Position numbers and translations under genes: made by a program
In this document: in pieces, positions 1 through 8,716 of the stretch
Layout of the letters: each line of letters opens with the position of its first letter
How positions within the stretch are numbered: position 1 is the stretch's first letter
Assembly (NCBI RefSeq): GCF_003459505.1
Contig: NZ_QRWD01000001.1
Span: 200,746-264,745 of the forward strand
DNA from: Collinsella sp. AF20-14LB
Lineage (GTDB): Bacteria; Actinomycetota; Coriobacteriia; Coriobacteriales; Coriobacteriaceae
Length of the DNA: 64,000 nucleotides
Direction of reading: 5' to 3'
The notes under the pieces: model-generated
Database searches by the model: none
What the model was told of the DNA's origin: nothing
What the model saw: the letters and a program-made list of their open reading frames with translations, nothing else

Positions 1-38
1 ATGCGCAGTCAATATGCGGAAAGGCAAAGATGATTCAC

Positions 39-1448
39 CTAGCTAACAACCATCCAGTCACTACCGACAGTACTCGAAATCTTCAAGGAATCGCCGATGC
101 ACACGATGGTCGCCGACGCGCCTGGCACGTACTTAACCTCAAGAACGGAAATGCCTTCTTCCTTAAGCCTTGAAGTCGTTTCGGCTATCTGAGACTTGTT
201 CACATCATTTTTGCTGACCAGCTTAACGCCATTGGCATCATTTTCATTCAGGCAGGATACAACCGTATTGTAATCGGACCAATAACAGTACTCTCCAGAA
301 AGCCACCCAAGCTCAGTGGCGCATATCGATCCAGTCGCAGAAACCGTCTTTGGAAGCAATCCGTAACGTTGCCTTTCCTCAAATTCCAGTACATCGCAAA
401 ATACGCGATTAGCATTAAGTAATCTCGTTCCACAATAGTCCCCATAAAATGGCGCAAAGTGATTGCGGATAGTCCGCGACAACATCAAGTAGTCGTAGGT
501 GTAATAGCCCATGAAAATTCGCAGACCGTCTCCCCCGGATCCTTCAGCAGAACGACCGAATTCAACAAGGAACTGGTCCCACATGCTCTCAATATAGGGA
601 ATTGCGAGTTTAACGCTATCCCTATCAGACAGAGGAGTCTCGCTCTTCTGCTGCATTATCCCCGTAGTATTTGCCAAATGGAAATGAGCGGCCATACGCT
701 CGATCGTTCGGATGAACTCAGGACGATTCCCATCCTCTATAGCCATAATTGCGAAGAAAACACTTCTCAACAGGAGATCATTCGAAAAACGCTGAGGTAA
801 AAGATCACCATATTCACGCTCGTATGCGAATAGCCTGGCTTCGCCCGTATCAATTGAAGAGTAACTAAATACGGAGTACGACGGAACAACATATGACGGA
901 ATGACATATGAGCGCACACGGCTACGTTTAATTTGATAACGCTTAAAAAAGGTGGAAATCCAAAAGGTCACAACACCAAATAATGCCAGCTCAAACTCAA
1001 AGGCAATACTCGAAGTATCAAGCACATCTAGCCCCTGTCCTCCGAGATAGCCATCGATAACAAAGTGATCGAATGCGACGGACAGCAAAAGATACATGAA
1101 CGCCTCGAATGAGAAAGGAAGGGTCCGGTACCGCAATTTACCCCTTGCATGCTTGATTACCCCAAGAAACAACCAATAGAAAAGGGTGGGCATGTATCGC
1201 AGCGAAGGACCTGGAACTGAAAACGCATCGCAAATCGCAGCCACAATAAACACGGGGAGCTGGCAACAAATTGTTGGAGCGAGAATTTGGTAGGCAACGT
1301 TCAACCTGCCTGACTCATCGGAGGGATACAGTTCTTCGACGTTGTATTGCCCTCCAATCGCCAAGGGCCCAGCAAAGCGGACAAGCTGAACGCTCACCAA
1401 ACCGGTAAAGACATAAAAGACAATCCAAAGAATAGTGACCGATTCCAC
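39..1448 (-). CDS. Hypothetical multi-pass membrane protein with C-terminal soluble domain
   Basis: 469 residues; I do not recognise the family. The first ~170 residues hold about five hydrophobic segments (roughly 5-25, 55-75, 85-103, 112-132 and 148-168), ending in a basic stretch (FKRYQIKRSRVR) that suggests the following domain is cytoplasmic. A short Pro-Ser-Tyr repeat follows (near residues 178-198), then a ~270-residue soluble part with several Trp/Tyr-rich stretches and no motif I can name. The gene stands alone in an accessory region that also carries a reverse transcriptase and pseudogenes, so a role in defence or surface biology is possible but unsupported. The 38 bases before its stop show nothing. 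Base composition is poorer in GC than the core genes further right. Confidence 0.7.
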   Translation of the reverse strand: MESVTILWIVFYVFTGLVSVQLVRFAGPLAIGGQYNVEELYPSDESGRLNVAYQILAPTICCQLPVFIVAAICDAFSVPGPSLRYMPTLFYWLFLGVIKHARGKLRYRTLPFSFEAFMYLLLSVAFDHFVIDGYLGGQGLDVLDTSSIAFEFELALFGVVTFWISTFFKRYQIKRSRVRSYVIPSYVVPSYSVFSYSSIDTGEARLFAYEREYGDLLPQRFSNDLLLRSVFFAIMAIEDGNRPEFIRTIERMAAHFHLANTTGIMQQKSETPLSDRDSVKLAIPYIESMWDQFLVEFGRSAEGSGGDGLRIFMGYYTYDYLMLSRTIRNHFAPFYGDYCGTRLLNANRVFCDVLEFEERQRYGLLPKTVSATGSICATELGWLSGEYCYWSDYNTVVSCLNENDANGVKLVSKNDVNKSQIAETTSRLKEEGISVLEVKYVPGASATIVCIGDSLKISSTVGSDWMVVS

Positions 1449-1555
1449 CTGTAAACAATCTCCTCAAGTCATACGCTTGCGATTAATTGTAGATAGACAG
1501 AATTGAACAGGAAGCGACAATATTTGAAACTGTTGTTTTACGCGCCCCGGATCAA

Positions 1556-1811
1556 CCAACATACCCCAGAAAGGTCGCTGATGTTGACTGGGGTTCCCGT
1601 AAAACCCCAACAAAATATGTGCGGAGTGCCAGCCTGAAACTGCCTTCGGACCCTATTGGCTGCACACCGAGAGGCTCCGCTATGAAACGCCCCCTTTACC
1701 ACCAGCTCTTCGCGACCGCGTGCACGTCCATGGTCAACGCGACGATGACTATGGCAGCCATTGCAGAGGCGGTTCAGCCTCAGAAGACCGCCGAGCAGCT
1801 GGCGCAAGCCG
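1556..1811 (+). repeat. Left copy of a duplicated surface-protein leader and signal-peptide region
   Basis: About 255 bases matching 5428-5687 closely (my reading is 80-85% identical, with a 4-base length difference in the leader). The copy includes a leader with two possible hairpins: CCCCAG (1564-1569) can pair with CTGGGG (1588-1593), and the latter GGGGTT can instead pair with AACCCC just downstream. It continues through the ribosome-binding site GAGAGG and the start of a secreted protein. Confidence 0.8.
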
Positions 1812-1903
1812 TGAGGTCGAGCTCAGCGTTGCTTTTAAATGCAGAAAAGCGAGTCCGAACGCAGCGGTGTCCGGTCCTCTTGGCAGGTCCCATCTTGGGT
1901 TGA
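1682..1903 (+). pseudogene. Remnant of a secreted protein gene (signal peptide only)
   Basis: The first ~42 codons encode a signal peptide almost the same as that of the transglutaminase-like gene at 5558 (both begin MKRPLY). After about position 1811 the match ends and the frame runs through unrelated sequence (R-rich, no domain) to a stop at 1901-1903. The copy has kept its ribosome-binding site (GAGAGG, 7 bases before ATG). I read it as the 5' stump left by a duplication or deletion event, not a functional gene; a short secreted peptide cannot be excluded. Confidence 0.65.
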
Positions 1904-1931
1904 TGTCCACAAAACTAGCCCTTGCGGTCGG

Positions 1932-2750
1932 TTAAACAAGTTTCAACAGCCTTTGATACTCTCCGGGATCACGCATACGCATAATATCCATGTATGTTCT
2001 GCTTTTTGCGACCATGATATCGTCGAACTTGGATAGGCCGCGCCCGCTCGCTCTTGTGACAACCATGCGGTCGTCGCAAAAATATGAAAGGAAGGTGTCC
2101 TTGCCGGGATGGTGTATCCGTCGGACTTCGAGCACGTTCCGGAAGTCATAGTAAAGTGCGGCGTTTACGGTTTCCTCAAGTTCAGGCAGTCTGTCGATGC
2201 CTTCAAAGCGGCAAGGATAAATTAGCAGCAAGTTTTTTGAATGATTGATTGAGCGAAGAAGTACTCGGGCCTCACGGTCTTCTTCACTAAATTGTTTATT
2301 ACTCTCAATTTTTAGAAGCTCGTCAAGCTTGGCGAGGTTGTAATCCCTGAGAATTGCATGCAGGCGTAAGCCTCTCTGTTCTTTTACATGACTTCTGCAA
2401 AGTTGTTCTAAAGTTATTCCGCGACCTGAAACTCGCCTTGACGAAGTGAGACTTACGGCGCGCATCATGGAATTTCCGAAGATGAGCTTGAAATCTAACT
2501 GATACGCGTCTGATACCGCATCACACTCCCCATTTGCCTCGGATACGGGCGCATGAAACTCCGCACCTCTGGTCAGTTCCTTGAAAGCGTTAGAGTGGTT
2601 GATGAGCTCGCGCGTCCATTCCTCGTATGTATATAACGGACGCCCAGAATAGTCTTGCATGAGGTCCTTAGCAAACAATTCTGGGGTAATCATTGCGGAT
2701 TTAAGTCTCTCGACTCCGGGAACGGCTTCAATAAGCCTCTTATCTATCAC
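1932..2750 (-). CDS. Hypothetical protein, 272 aa
   Basis: No signal peptide, membrane segment or recognisable catalytic motif. The protein is charged, with a mixed alpha/beta look, and ends in a helix-rich Arg/Met stretch (MDIMRMRDPGEYQRLLK). The start is GTG at 2748-2750: a strong AAGGAGGAGG lies five bases upstream, which is better than any internal choice. It stands alone between a decayed surface-protein stump and a non-coding stretch. Function unknown; the neighbourhood suggests accessory content. Confidence 0.65.
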   Translation of the reverse strand: MIDKRLIEAVPGVERLKSAMITPELFAKDLMQDYSGRPLYTYEEWTRELINHSNAFKELTRGAEFHAPVSEANGECDAVSDAYQLDFKLIFGNSMMRAVSLTSSRRVSGRGITLEQLCRSHVKEQRGLRLHAILRDYNLAKLDELLKIESNKQFSEEDREARVLLRSINHSKNLLLIYPCRFEGIDRLPELEETVNAALYYDFRNVLEVRRIHHPGKDTFLSYFCDDRMVVTRASGRGLSKFDDIMVAKSRTYMDIMRMRDPGEYQRLLKLV

Positions 2751-3314
2751 CGTGGCCTCCTCCTTGCGGTAGTTTCACGGATGTTGACGGAAGCCGTTCC
2801 AGCAGGGTACGCCAAAGTTGGCCCGAGCGAGCGGCCCGTCCTGGTTCGGAAGGGTCCGTGCCTTCGCCTAGAATACGCCCACCATGTCGCGACCAGGCCG
2901 CTTTCGAGACTATCCTGGCCGTCTCCACGGCAACCTCGCGTTACTTCTCGGAGAGGAAGGGGCCGAGTTGCACGACACGGCGCTCCGGAGGGGCACATCG
3001 AGCTGTCATGACTGGGCCGAGCTGGAAAAGACCACCAGGAAGATAGTCGAATCCAGCCTTAAGCTTGTCGACAGAATGGGGTCGGCCTAGGATATCGATA
3101 GATTCCGAATCCTGGACACAGGGGCCAAAGAGTCCATTACACCAACTTTCGCGACACTACCGTTCTTGTCATATCATTCTGATGTTCGGCTCGAGTTTCA
3201 GAGGCATCGTTCCGCGACCGCGTGAAGGCACATCAATTGTTACCTAGTGATCGGAATTGGCCGATATCGATTTAGTATTTATGGCTATGAATAATCCAGC
3301 GCTAAAGCCATCGT
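2751..3314. other. 564-bp stretch without a convincing gene
   Basis: Short open frames exist on both strands (for example 2884-3090 and 3065-3247 on +), but none has a good ribosome-binding site, a recognisable domain or consistent codon use. The first ~300 bases are GC-rich like coding DNA of this genome, so this may be a decayed gene. The strong ribosome-binding site of the 272-aa gene lies at its left edge. Confidence 0.4.
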
Positions 3315-4790
3315 TTACCGAGCACTCAAGCGTTTAATCTTCCTATAAATCTTAGCCTCGTCGGGGGCAATCGGATCATTTGGAAACGCCTTTTGGGCTC
3401 TCGCTACGTAGGAAAGAAAGTTCCCATAGCGAGAAAATGCAGAAGGGTCAGCATCACCCGAGGGGCATAGCCTTCTTCCCTTAATACCGAGTGGTGAATA
3501 ATGTTGATATAGAGCGGAGACGCGCTTTTTTGATGCGTGTCTCCCCTCTCCCTCATTAGAACGCGCAATCGCAGTGGCCGCCTCACGGAGACGTTTGTGG
3601 TACTTTCCAACCGTAGACTGTCGAAGTCTTACAATGCGCCCGTCAAAGTCAAACCCCAGGAAACTGACTTTCTGCGCCGGATGTGCACCGGAATACGAAA
3701 GAACCTCACCCGCGCAAACGCTTTCAAAATCAAGCTGAGCAACTCCGTTGCCATCAACCCGGAACACCTTGGTTTTCTCAGATTGCAGTTTAACGGAATC
3801 GACATCGGCCATTAGATTGATTGCCTCTACAAGTGCATCAAAGCCAGATTTTGGAACGGCAATAATAAAGTCATCGCAATAACGAAGATACAAGCCACCA
3901 ACCCGTTCAACGGCAAGCCTGACCTTCATATCGATATCGGTCATATAGATGTTAGCGAGCACTCCACTTGCAGCAAGACCCTGAGGAATGCCGAGATCAA
4001 TACCCGTTCGCCGCCACGGCCTGGTGATGACTTTACTTTTGTTTGCAAGAAACTCAGACCTTGGCAAGATAACATCCAGCTTATTAAGTTCACGAATAGA
4101 CTTGAACCGAAGTTCGATAGCCGCTTCATTGATCATTTTCTCCCGAGTAGGATCGATTACTGGCCATGGAAATTCATGTCGAGCAGCCAAATCAGCAATA
4201 GGCCAGCACGAATAGCGAAGGACATTTTTAATAACTTGATAGTGATCGTCCGGCAAGCGTCCACTGGGAAACAACGAACGCAACGACGCTATTAGATGGG
4301 CATGATTTAGGTTGTCGAAGAAGCTCTCGAAATCACCCGTAAGCACAAAAGCCGAATCTTGCTCACGCATATAGTCGAATGCCTTTTTAGCTGAGGAAAT
4401 ATTGCTGCCAGCAGTTACGGCGCTGTCTGATGAAAGCGAAGAGCGGTACGCTACGGCAACCTCATTAAACTCTTCGGCAATAGCCTTCTTGTTATATAAG
4501 TCCGACCACAGATAAGAGTAGTACTGGAAGACGCGGTGATCGAAATGCGAGGCATAAGCGATATTGCGAACTTTGCAGCTTCGCTTACCTCCACGATACC
4601 GAACAGTAATGATCTCGTTGGAAATAAGAGGGTAGAACGCATGATGAGAAACGTACCCTGAATCTAAAATCTTGGCCTGAACTTCGGCAAAAGAGGCCCT
4701 ATGATCGAAATGGGCATATGAACTTTTGGAACTATATCGAGGAATACGAGCGGTATCGAACTCGGCCAAAATACCCCCCAAATAAATCAA
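3315..4790 (-). CDS. Solitary reverse transcriptase (Abi/unknown-group type, possible DRT defence)
   Basis: RNA-directed DNA polymerase of about 491 residues. Visible palm motifs: FVLTGDFESFFDNLNH (~148-163, first metal aspartate D153), IPQGLAASG (~268-276, motif 4) and YCDD (304-307, catalytic aspartates), followed by a K/F-L-G-F-D-F-DG motif (~375-385). About 100 residues separate the first aspartate motif from IPQG. No maturase X/zinc-finger or endonuclease domain is seen, so it is not a group II intron protein. There is no partner RT, nitrilase or toxin next door. Known DRT systems of similar size use a non-coding RNA just upstream, and here a 9-bp hairpin sits there. The longest frame begins at TTG (4788-4790) directly abutting that hairpin; TTG at 4779-4781, nine bases after GGACAGG, may be the real start. 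Defence is an inference. Confidence 0.85.
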   Translation of the reverse strand: MIYLGGILAEFDTARIPRYSSKSSYAHFDHRASFAEVQAKILDSGYVSHHAFYPLISNEIITVRYRGGKRSCKVRNIAYASHFDHRVFQYYSYLWSDLYNKKAIAEEFNEVAVAYRSSLSSDSAVTAGSNISSAKKAFDYMREQDSAFVLTGDFESFFDNLNHAHLIASLRSLFPSGRLPDDHYQVIKNVLRYSCWPIADLAARHEFPWPVIDPTREKMINEAAIELRFKSIRELNKLDVILPRSEFLANKSKVITRPWRRTGIDLGIPQGLAASGVLANIYMTDIDMKVRLAVERVGGLYLRYCDDFIIAVPKSGFDALVEAINLMADVDSVKLQSEKTKVFRVDGNGVAQLDFESVCAGEVLSYSGAHPAQKVSFLGFDFDGRIVRLRQSTVGKYHKRLREAATAIARSNEGEGRHASKKRVSALYQHYSPLGIKGRRLCPSGDADPSAFSRYGNFLSYVARAQKAFPNDPIAPDEAKIYRKIKRLSAR

Positions 4791-4833
4791 CCTGTCCGGA
4801 TCAACAAGCGGCGGCTAACCCTCCCCGGACAGG
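4791..4833 (-). promoter_or_regulatory. Hairpin directly upstream of the reverse transcriptase
   Basis: CCTGTCCGG (4791-4799) and CCGGACAGG (4825-4833) are perfectly complementary, with a 25-base loop. In the mRNA sense the 3' arm holds GGACAGG, the only Shine-Dalgarno-like sequence for the RT. It could be a translational control hairpin or the 3' end of a template RNA. Confidence 0.55.
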
Positions 4834-5427
4834 CTAATCAAAGGCGCAGCAAGTGCAACCAACGCTTTCGCGGCCACCTAAAACAATGCTTGCCTATGGC
4901 ATACTAGACGAAAGCGAGGAATTGGTACTTATGACCATCGAGGCTCTTATCCAGCTAGCAGCAGGCAACGCTGGTGTCAATGTTGCGAACGTCGGAATTT
5001 CGTCGTTTGCGATATTGACGGCAGTAGCGTACCCCATCGCCAGTTCGCGATGGGCAGTTAGCTTTATTCCCCATTCTTGCTTTGCTTAAACAGGTTATAA
5101 GAAATCGGCTCATGCAGTTAACAGCGCCTTGATGCACACCCAATTGTCTTGACGGCGGTCGCATCGAAAATGCTGGTGCGCCTCTACGGATACAAGGACT
5201 CCTCCATCTAATGCATGCACGCTAATGCATGCACACGGTCCGCGAGACAATATCACCGACAAGACCGTGAAAATCCCGATGTGCATAATCCAGGAGTTTG
5301 GATGCACAGACGGGTGGATTGTCATTGTTCAGATTGGTCGCTTCGCGCTCCTCGCCGACGGGCACATCGTTGAGGGCAAAGACATCAGCGCACAGCGAGG
5401 CCGAGGACCAACTCCCTCCCCCTCCCC
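4834..5427. other. ~600-bp stretch upstream of the RT, no convincing gene
   Basis: Only weak frames are present: + 4853-5089 (78 codons, no good ribosome-binding site) and + 5225-5479. A small tandem duplication of a 14-base unit (CTAATGCATGCACR) occurs at 5209-5236. The stretch is where an RT-associated non-coding RNA or promoter would lie, and it may also hold decayed genes. Confidence 0.35.
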
Positions 5428-5687
5428 CCAACATTCCCCAGAAAGATCGCTGATGTTGACTGGGGTTCCCGTAAAATAAACCCCAACAAAATATGTGCGG
5501 AGTGCTGGCCTGGAGCTGCCTTCGGACCCTATTGGCTGCTCACCGAGAGGCTCCGCTATGAAACGACCCCTTTACTACCTGCTCTGCGCGATCGCGTGCG
5601 CGTCCATGGTCGGCGCGACGATGCCTATGGTAGCCATCGCGGAGGCGATTCAGCCTCCGACAACAGCCGAGCAGCAAGCGCAAGCCG
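5428..5687 (+). repeat. Right copy of the duplicated leader and signal-peptide region
   Basis: Partner of 1556-1811. The leader again has CCCCAG (5436-5441) able to pair with CTGGGG (5460-5465), and the same GGGGTT able to pair with the AACCCC that follows TAAAAT. The alternative pairing is kept in both copies although the loop differs by four bases. Confidence 0.8.
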
Positions 5688-6617
5688 ACGCCATGAGCAG
5701 CGACACAGGCAAGGCTGAAGACGGCACGGACACAAATGCGACAGCAGATACCGTAGAAGACAGCACCGCAACATCCACCGGCACCAGCGCCGTCAACACG
5801 GAAGACGCTGACGGTACCCCCACCGCAACCGGCACCCCCACCCCATCCCTCCGCGCCCAGCCCACCCCCACGCCCGAGGCAATCTCCACCACGCCAAAAA
5901 CCACCTACGCCCACTCCGCCACCGCAACCCAAAACGGCGTCACCTTCACCGTTTCGTGGAACGACGCCCCGCGGGCACCGCGACGACCTTCCACGTAACC
6001 CAGACCAACGGCTCGTCCCGGGCCAAGGCGCGCATGGACGTGCCCACCTATTGGGACGGCGGCAGCCAGGAAAGCGTCTGCGACCCGTCGCGCCAGGCAT
6101 GGGCCAGCTACCACTGCCTGGGCACCGCCGACCACGACTTTACCTTCGACTTCACGGCATCGGGCACGTACCGCATCCACTTCTACTTTATGGACAACGA
6201 CAGAAACGACCCCCAAAACGACAAGGGGATCTACTACCTGCGCACCACGGCGGAGGTGACCGTAAACGGCACCGTCCGCCCAAGCGTCACGCAGATCGTC
6301 AGCAACGCCGTGGACCTGCGCAGGCAAGAGACAAACGGCTCGGAATACGACATGGCGCTGTGGCTCCACGACTGGACACTCGACCAGCTGGAGTACGACC
6401 ACAGCCTCAACTGGTGTTCGGCCGAAAGCGGCCTCACCCGCCACCAGGGCACCTGCGAGAGCTACCAGCGCATCTACTCCAAGCTCCTTAACGCCGCGGG
6501 CATCGCCAACGGCCGCATCACCGGCAACGGCCACACCTGGAACGCCGTAAAGATCGACGACAAATGGTGCCAGATGGACCTAACCTGGGACGACACCAGC
6601 GACAACTGGTACGGAGA
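5558..6617 (+). pseudogene. Secreted transglutaminase-like protein, frameshifted and 3'-truncated
   Basis: Encodes a signal peptide (start ATG 5558, GAGAGG seven bases before), a Thr/Pro-rich linker (codons ~45-125), a beta-rich region and a transglutaminase-core domain with a recognisable Cys (GTCESYQRI), His (GHTWNAVKI) and Asp (MDLTWDD) triad. At about 5970 one G appears to be missing: the first frame stops at 5998, while the next frame continues without a break as AGTATTFHVTQ. Near 6617, a few codons after the Asp motif, the reading runs into an ABC-transporter sequence, so the 3' end is lost. An intact homologue would be a surface protein, probably a cysteine protease or cross-linker of cell-wall proteins. 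Its leader and signal peptide are duplicated at 1556. Confidence 0.75.
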
Positions 6618-6824
6618 CCTGGAGCAACACCTTGCCGTTGCGCGTGCGGTCTACTCCAGTCCCCCGTGCTCCTGCTCGATGAATGCACATCGGCCCTCGA
6701 CCCCAAGACCGAGCGAGAAATGCTGGGCCGCATGCGAAATCTCGGCCGTACCGTCATCATCGTCACGCACAGGCCTGCCGCGCTGGAGGTTTGCAATCGA
6801 GTTGTAAGCCTTGAACCCAAATGA
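6618..6824 (+). pseudogene. C-terminal fragment of an ABC transporter ATPase
   Basis: The remnant starts inside the signature region (EQHLAVARAV, degenerate LSGGEQ). It continues with Walker B and D-loop (VLLLDECTSALDP) and the H-loop (VIIVTHRP), ending at a stop at 6822-6824. After the CCCCC run at 6661-6665 one G appears to be missing, so the signature and Walker B parts are in different frames. The fragment is joined in frame to the transglutaminase remnant, so this is a recombination scar. The sequence resembles the ATPase part of exporters of peptide or lipid type, but too little is left to say more. Confidence 0.75.
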
Positions 6825-6971
6825 GGAGTGGATCGCTGCGGTTGTTTTCGACAGCGCTCTCGCCATACTCATTGATGCACGAGACACAAGGTGACTCAAT
6901 CCCGCACGATGGTATTTGACGGATAGCCGAATATATGGGTCGTAAATCAAGCCCCGAAAGGAGGTAAAGAT

Positions 6972-7169
6972 ATGGACGAGACGACTCAGCACTATTTGGA
7001 CTCGCTGCTTGCAATCGCGTTCCCGAACGGCCAGGCCTTTGTTGAGCGCCAGGACTTGCCTTTGGCAAAAAGGCTTATAGACCTCGGTTTGGCAGTAAAT
7101 CGAATTGAGTATGCTGACTGCAGCGGAAACCGCTGGATTTGGTTGAACAAGTCGGCAATGAGGCTCTAA
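6972..7169 (+). CDS. Small hypothetical protein, 65 aa
   Basis: Begins with ATG six bases after AAAGGAGG, one of the best ribosome-binding sites in the window. No signal peptide or membrane segment; the sequence looks like a small soluble alpha/beta protein (MDETTQHYLDSLL...). I do not recognise it. It lies between a mosaic pseudogene and a long inverted repeat, which marks it as accessory; the strong start suggests it is still translated. Confidence 0.6.
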   Translation: MDETTQHYLDSLLAIAFPNGQAFVERQDLPLAKRLIDLGLAVNRIEYADCSGNRWIWLNKSAMRL

Positions 7170-7212
7170 GTCGAGACGCAAATTGCTCAAGGCTCAATGA
7201 ATAGCGGCTCGT

Positions 7213-7561
7213 CGTGAGTATTTGCTCGCATGAGCACTGCCGAATATCGCGAAATAGCACCGCCGTTATTGCGCTTGGGCACCGGGGCCGACATGGATCC
7301 CGGTGCCCATTTATTGCTGACATTCGACGCCGCGGCGCTACCGCATGTTGATCTCGCCCATGACGACCTGCTCGGCGAGCCGTTCTTCGTTAAACGGGTG
7401 CTAGGGCGTCACCCTTACACCAACATTTTCGACGCGATCGGCACGGATAGACCGATAGCAACAAAAGGCACCGGGACCAGTGTCGGCCCCGGTGCCCAGG
7501 CGCAATATCGGCGGTGCCGCTTCACGATATTCAGCAGTGCTCAAGCGAGCAAATACTCGCG
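7213..7561. repeat. 95-bp imperfect inverted repeat with 159-bp spacer
   Basis: Left arm 7213-7307, right arm 7467-7561. The arms align over all 95 bases with about 12 mismatches (~87%) and no gap. The spacer 7308-7466 shows no recognisable gene. The element fills most of the 437-bp gap between the 65-aa gene and the end of the polysaccharide operon. No transposase is nearby. It could form a large cruciform or hairpin and act as a terminator for the operon, or be a relic of a mobile element or gene duplication. Confidence 0.85.
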
Positions 7562-7606
7562 ATGGAAACCGCTAAGATCAGACATGACCATTTCGTAAAT
7601 GGAGAG

Positions 7607-8697
7607 CTAACCAACCGTTTTATAAATCTCGAGCATTCGACCGACCCAACAGTCGATGCCGTATTGGGCTTCGAGATCGACACGAAGCGCATCGAGCTCA
7701 TCCTGGGTACGCGAAGTGAGCATATCGACCGAGGCGAGCATGGCTTCCGCGAGTTCGTCAGGATCATCAGCGCGCACCCATTGGATATCCTTTATACCCT
7801 TAAGGGAATTCTGGCCAGGAACGTCACTTGCCACGACGCCGCAACCCATGTAGGCCGCTTCGACTACTGCGTAGCCAAACGCCTCAGAGCGCGAAGGCGA
7901 TAAAAACAGGTCGGTCGAGCTGTAGAGCGAGGCGACATCCTCCACAACGGGTACAATATGAAGCCAAGAAGGTACTTCGCCGCGGATCGCGACCACTTTC
8001 TTTACGCATTCACTGGGATTATGCGTAGGAACTGTAAGGATGCACCCCCCCCTGCCCTTCGCTGCAGCAACTTAGCGCAAGCATCCATAGCAATATCGAC
8101 CCCCTTGCGCTCGAAGTGTGAACCAAAAATGAGCGCCCGAATTGGAAAAGCCGGACGGCCGTGTACTTCGAGCCCACAGTCGGCATACCTGGAAAAGTCG
8201 ATTGCATTGGGGACGCACTCAACACGAACCTTAGGATACTCGCGACGAATCGCCGACGCGACTGGTTCTGACACGGCTATAAATCGTGCCTTCGAGTAAA
8301 AGGTGTTAAACACCGCTTTCTTCACAAGCGAGATTGTCTTGCTCTTCAAACCTATCGGGGCATCGAGCGCCATGTGCCAATGACACAGGACGTTGGGGAA
8401 TACCTGCGTGACCTCACGCAAGCTAAGCCCTCCGACAAAGTGCGTGTGAACGATAGCGTGATTACCGTACTTTTGCGCTAGCGCAACGCACGCGTTACGA
8501 AGTCCCTTCCTGTCAAAAGGTGTAAAACCTGTTTCGTATTCTCCCAATTCATCGAGCCATTTCATGCCTCTAGCCTTTTCGGGCAACAGGAACGAGACAT
8601 CACCGTCATAGGCGTCCGCAAGCGCCCTCATCGAGCGAATAAAATTCCCCCCATAGCTTGCCGCATAGCACGCAATCAAAATTAGAGGTTTTGACAT
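7607..8697 (-). pseudogene. Glycosyltransferase family 4, split by a frameshift in a G8 tract (possibly phase-variable)
   Basis: The N-terminal GT-B half reads from ATG 8695-8697 (GAAGGG 9 bases upstream): MSKPLILIACYAAS..., with the HTHFVGG and PNAIDFSRY motifs. The frame is lost at the run of eight C on + (8045-8052) and stops at 8002. The C-terminal half continues in another frame (7607 to ~8050) with the nucleotide-sugar binding motif SRSEAFGYAVVEAAYMG. Nine G instead of eight would join the halves seamlessly (…AGGGCILTVPTHN…), giving a normal-length ~360-aa GT4 enzyme. It is the last gene of the polysaccharide operon, 19 bases after the flippase. It may be a switched-off contingency gene, a decayed gene, or a sequencing error in the homopolymer. 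Confidence 0.8.
8045..8052. repeat. Homopolymer C8 (G8 in the coding strand) causing the frameshift
   Basis: Eight C on the + strand inside the last glycosyltransferase gene. Length 9 or 6 would restore the reading frame; length 8 gives an early stop at 8002. Confidence 0.9.
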
Positions 8698-8716
8698 AGA
8701 AATACCCTTCGATCCA

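Noticed and set aside
2884..3247. Small + strand genes in the 2.8-3.2 kb gap
   Set aside because: Overlapping frames, no good ribosome-binding site and no recognisable domain; at best decayed coding DNA.
3315..4790. Group II intron, retron or diversity-generating element
   Set aside because: No maturase or endonuclease domain, no intron RNA domain V recognised, no msr/msd pattern, no template/variable repeat pair found.
5558..8697. Selenocysteine codons as the cause of the split genes
   Set aside because: The interrupted frames change frame (stops are TAA) rather than showing an in-frame TGA.
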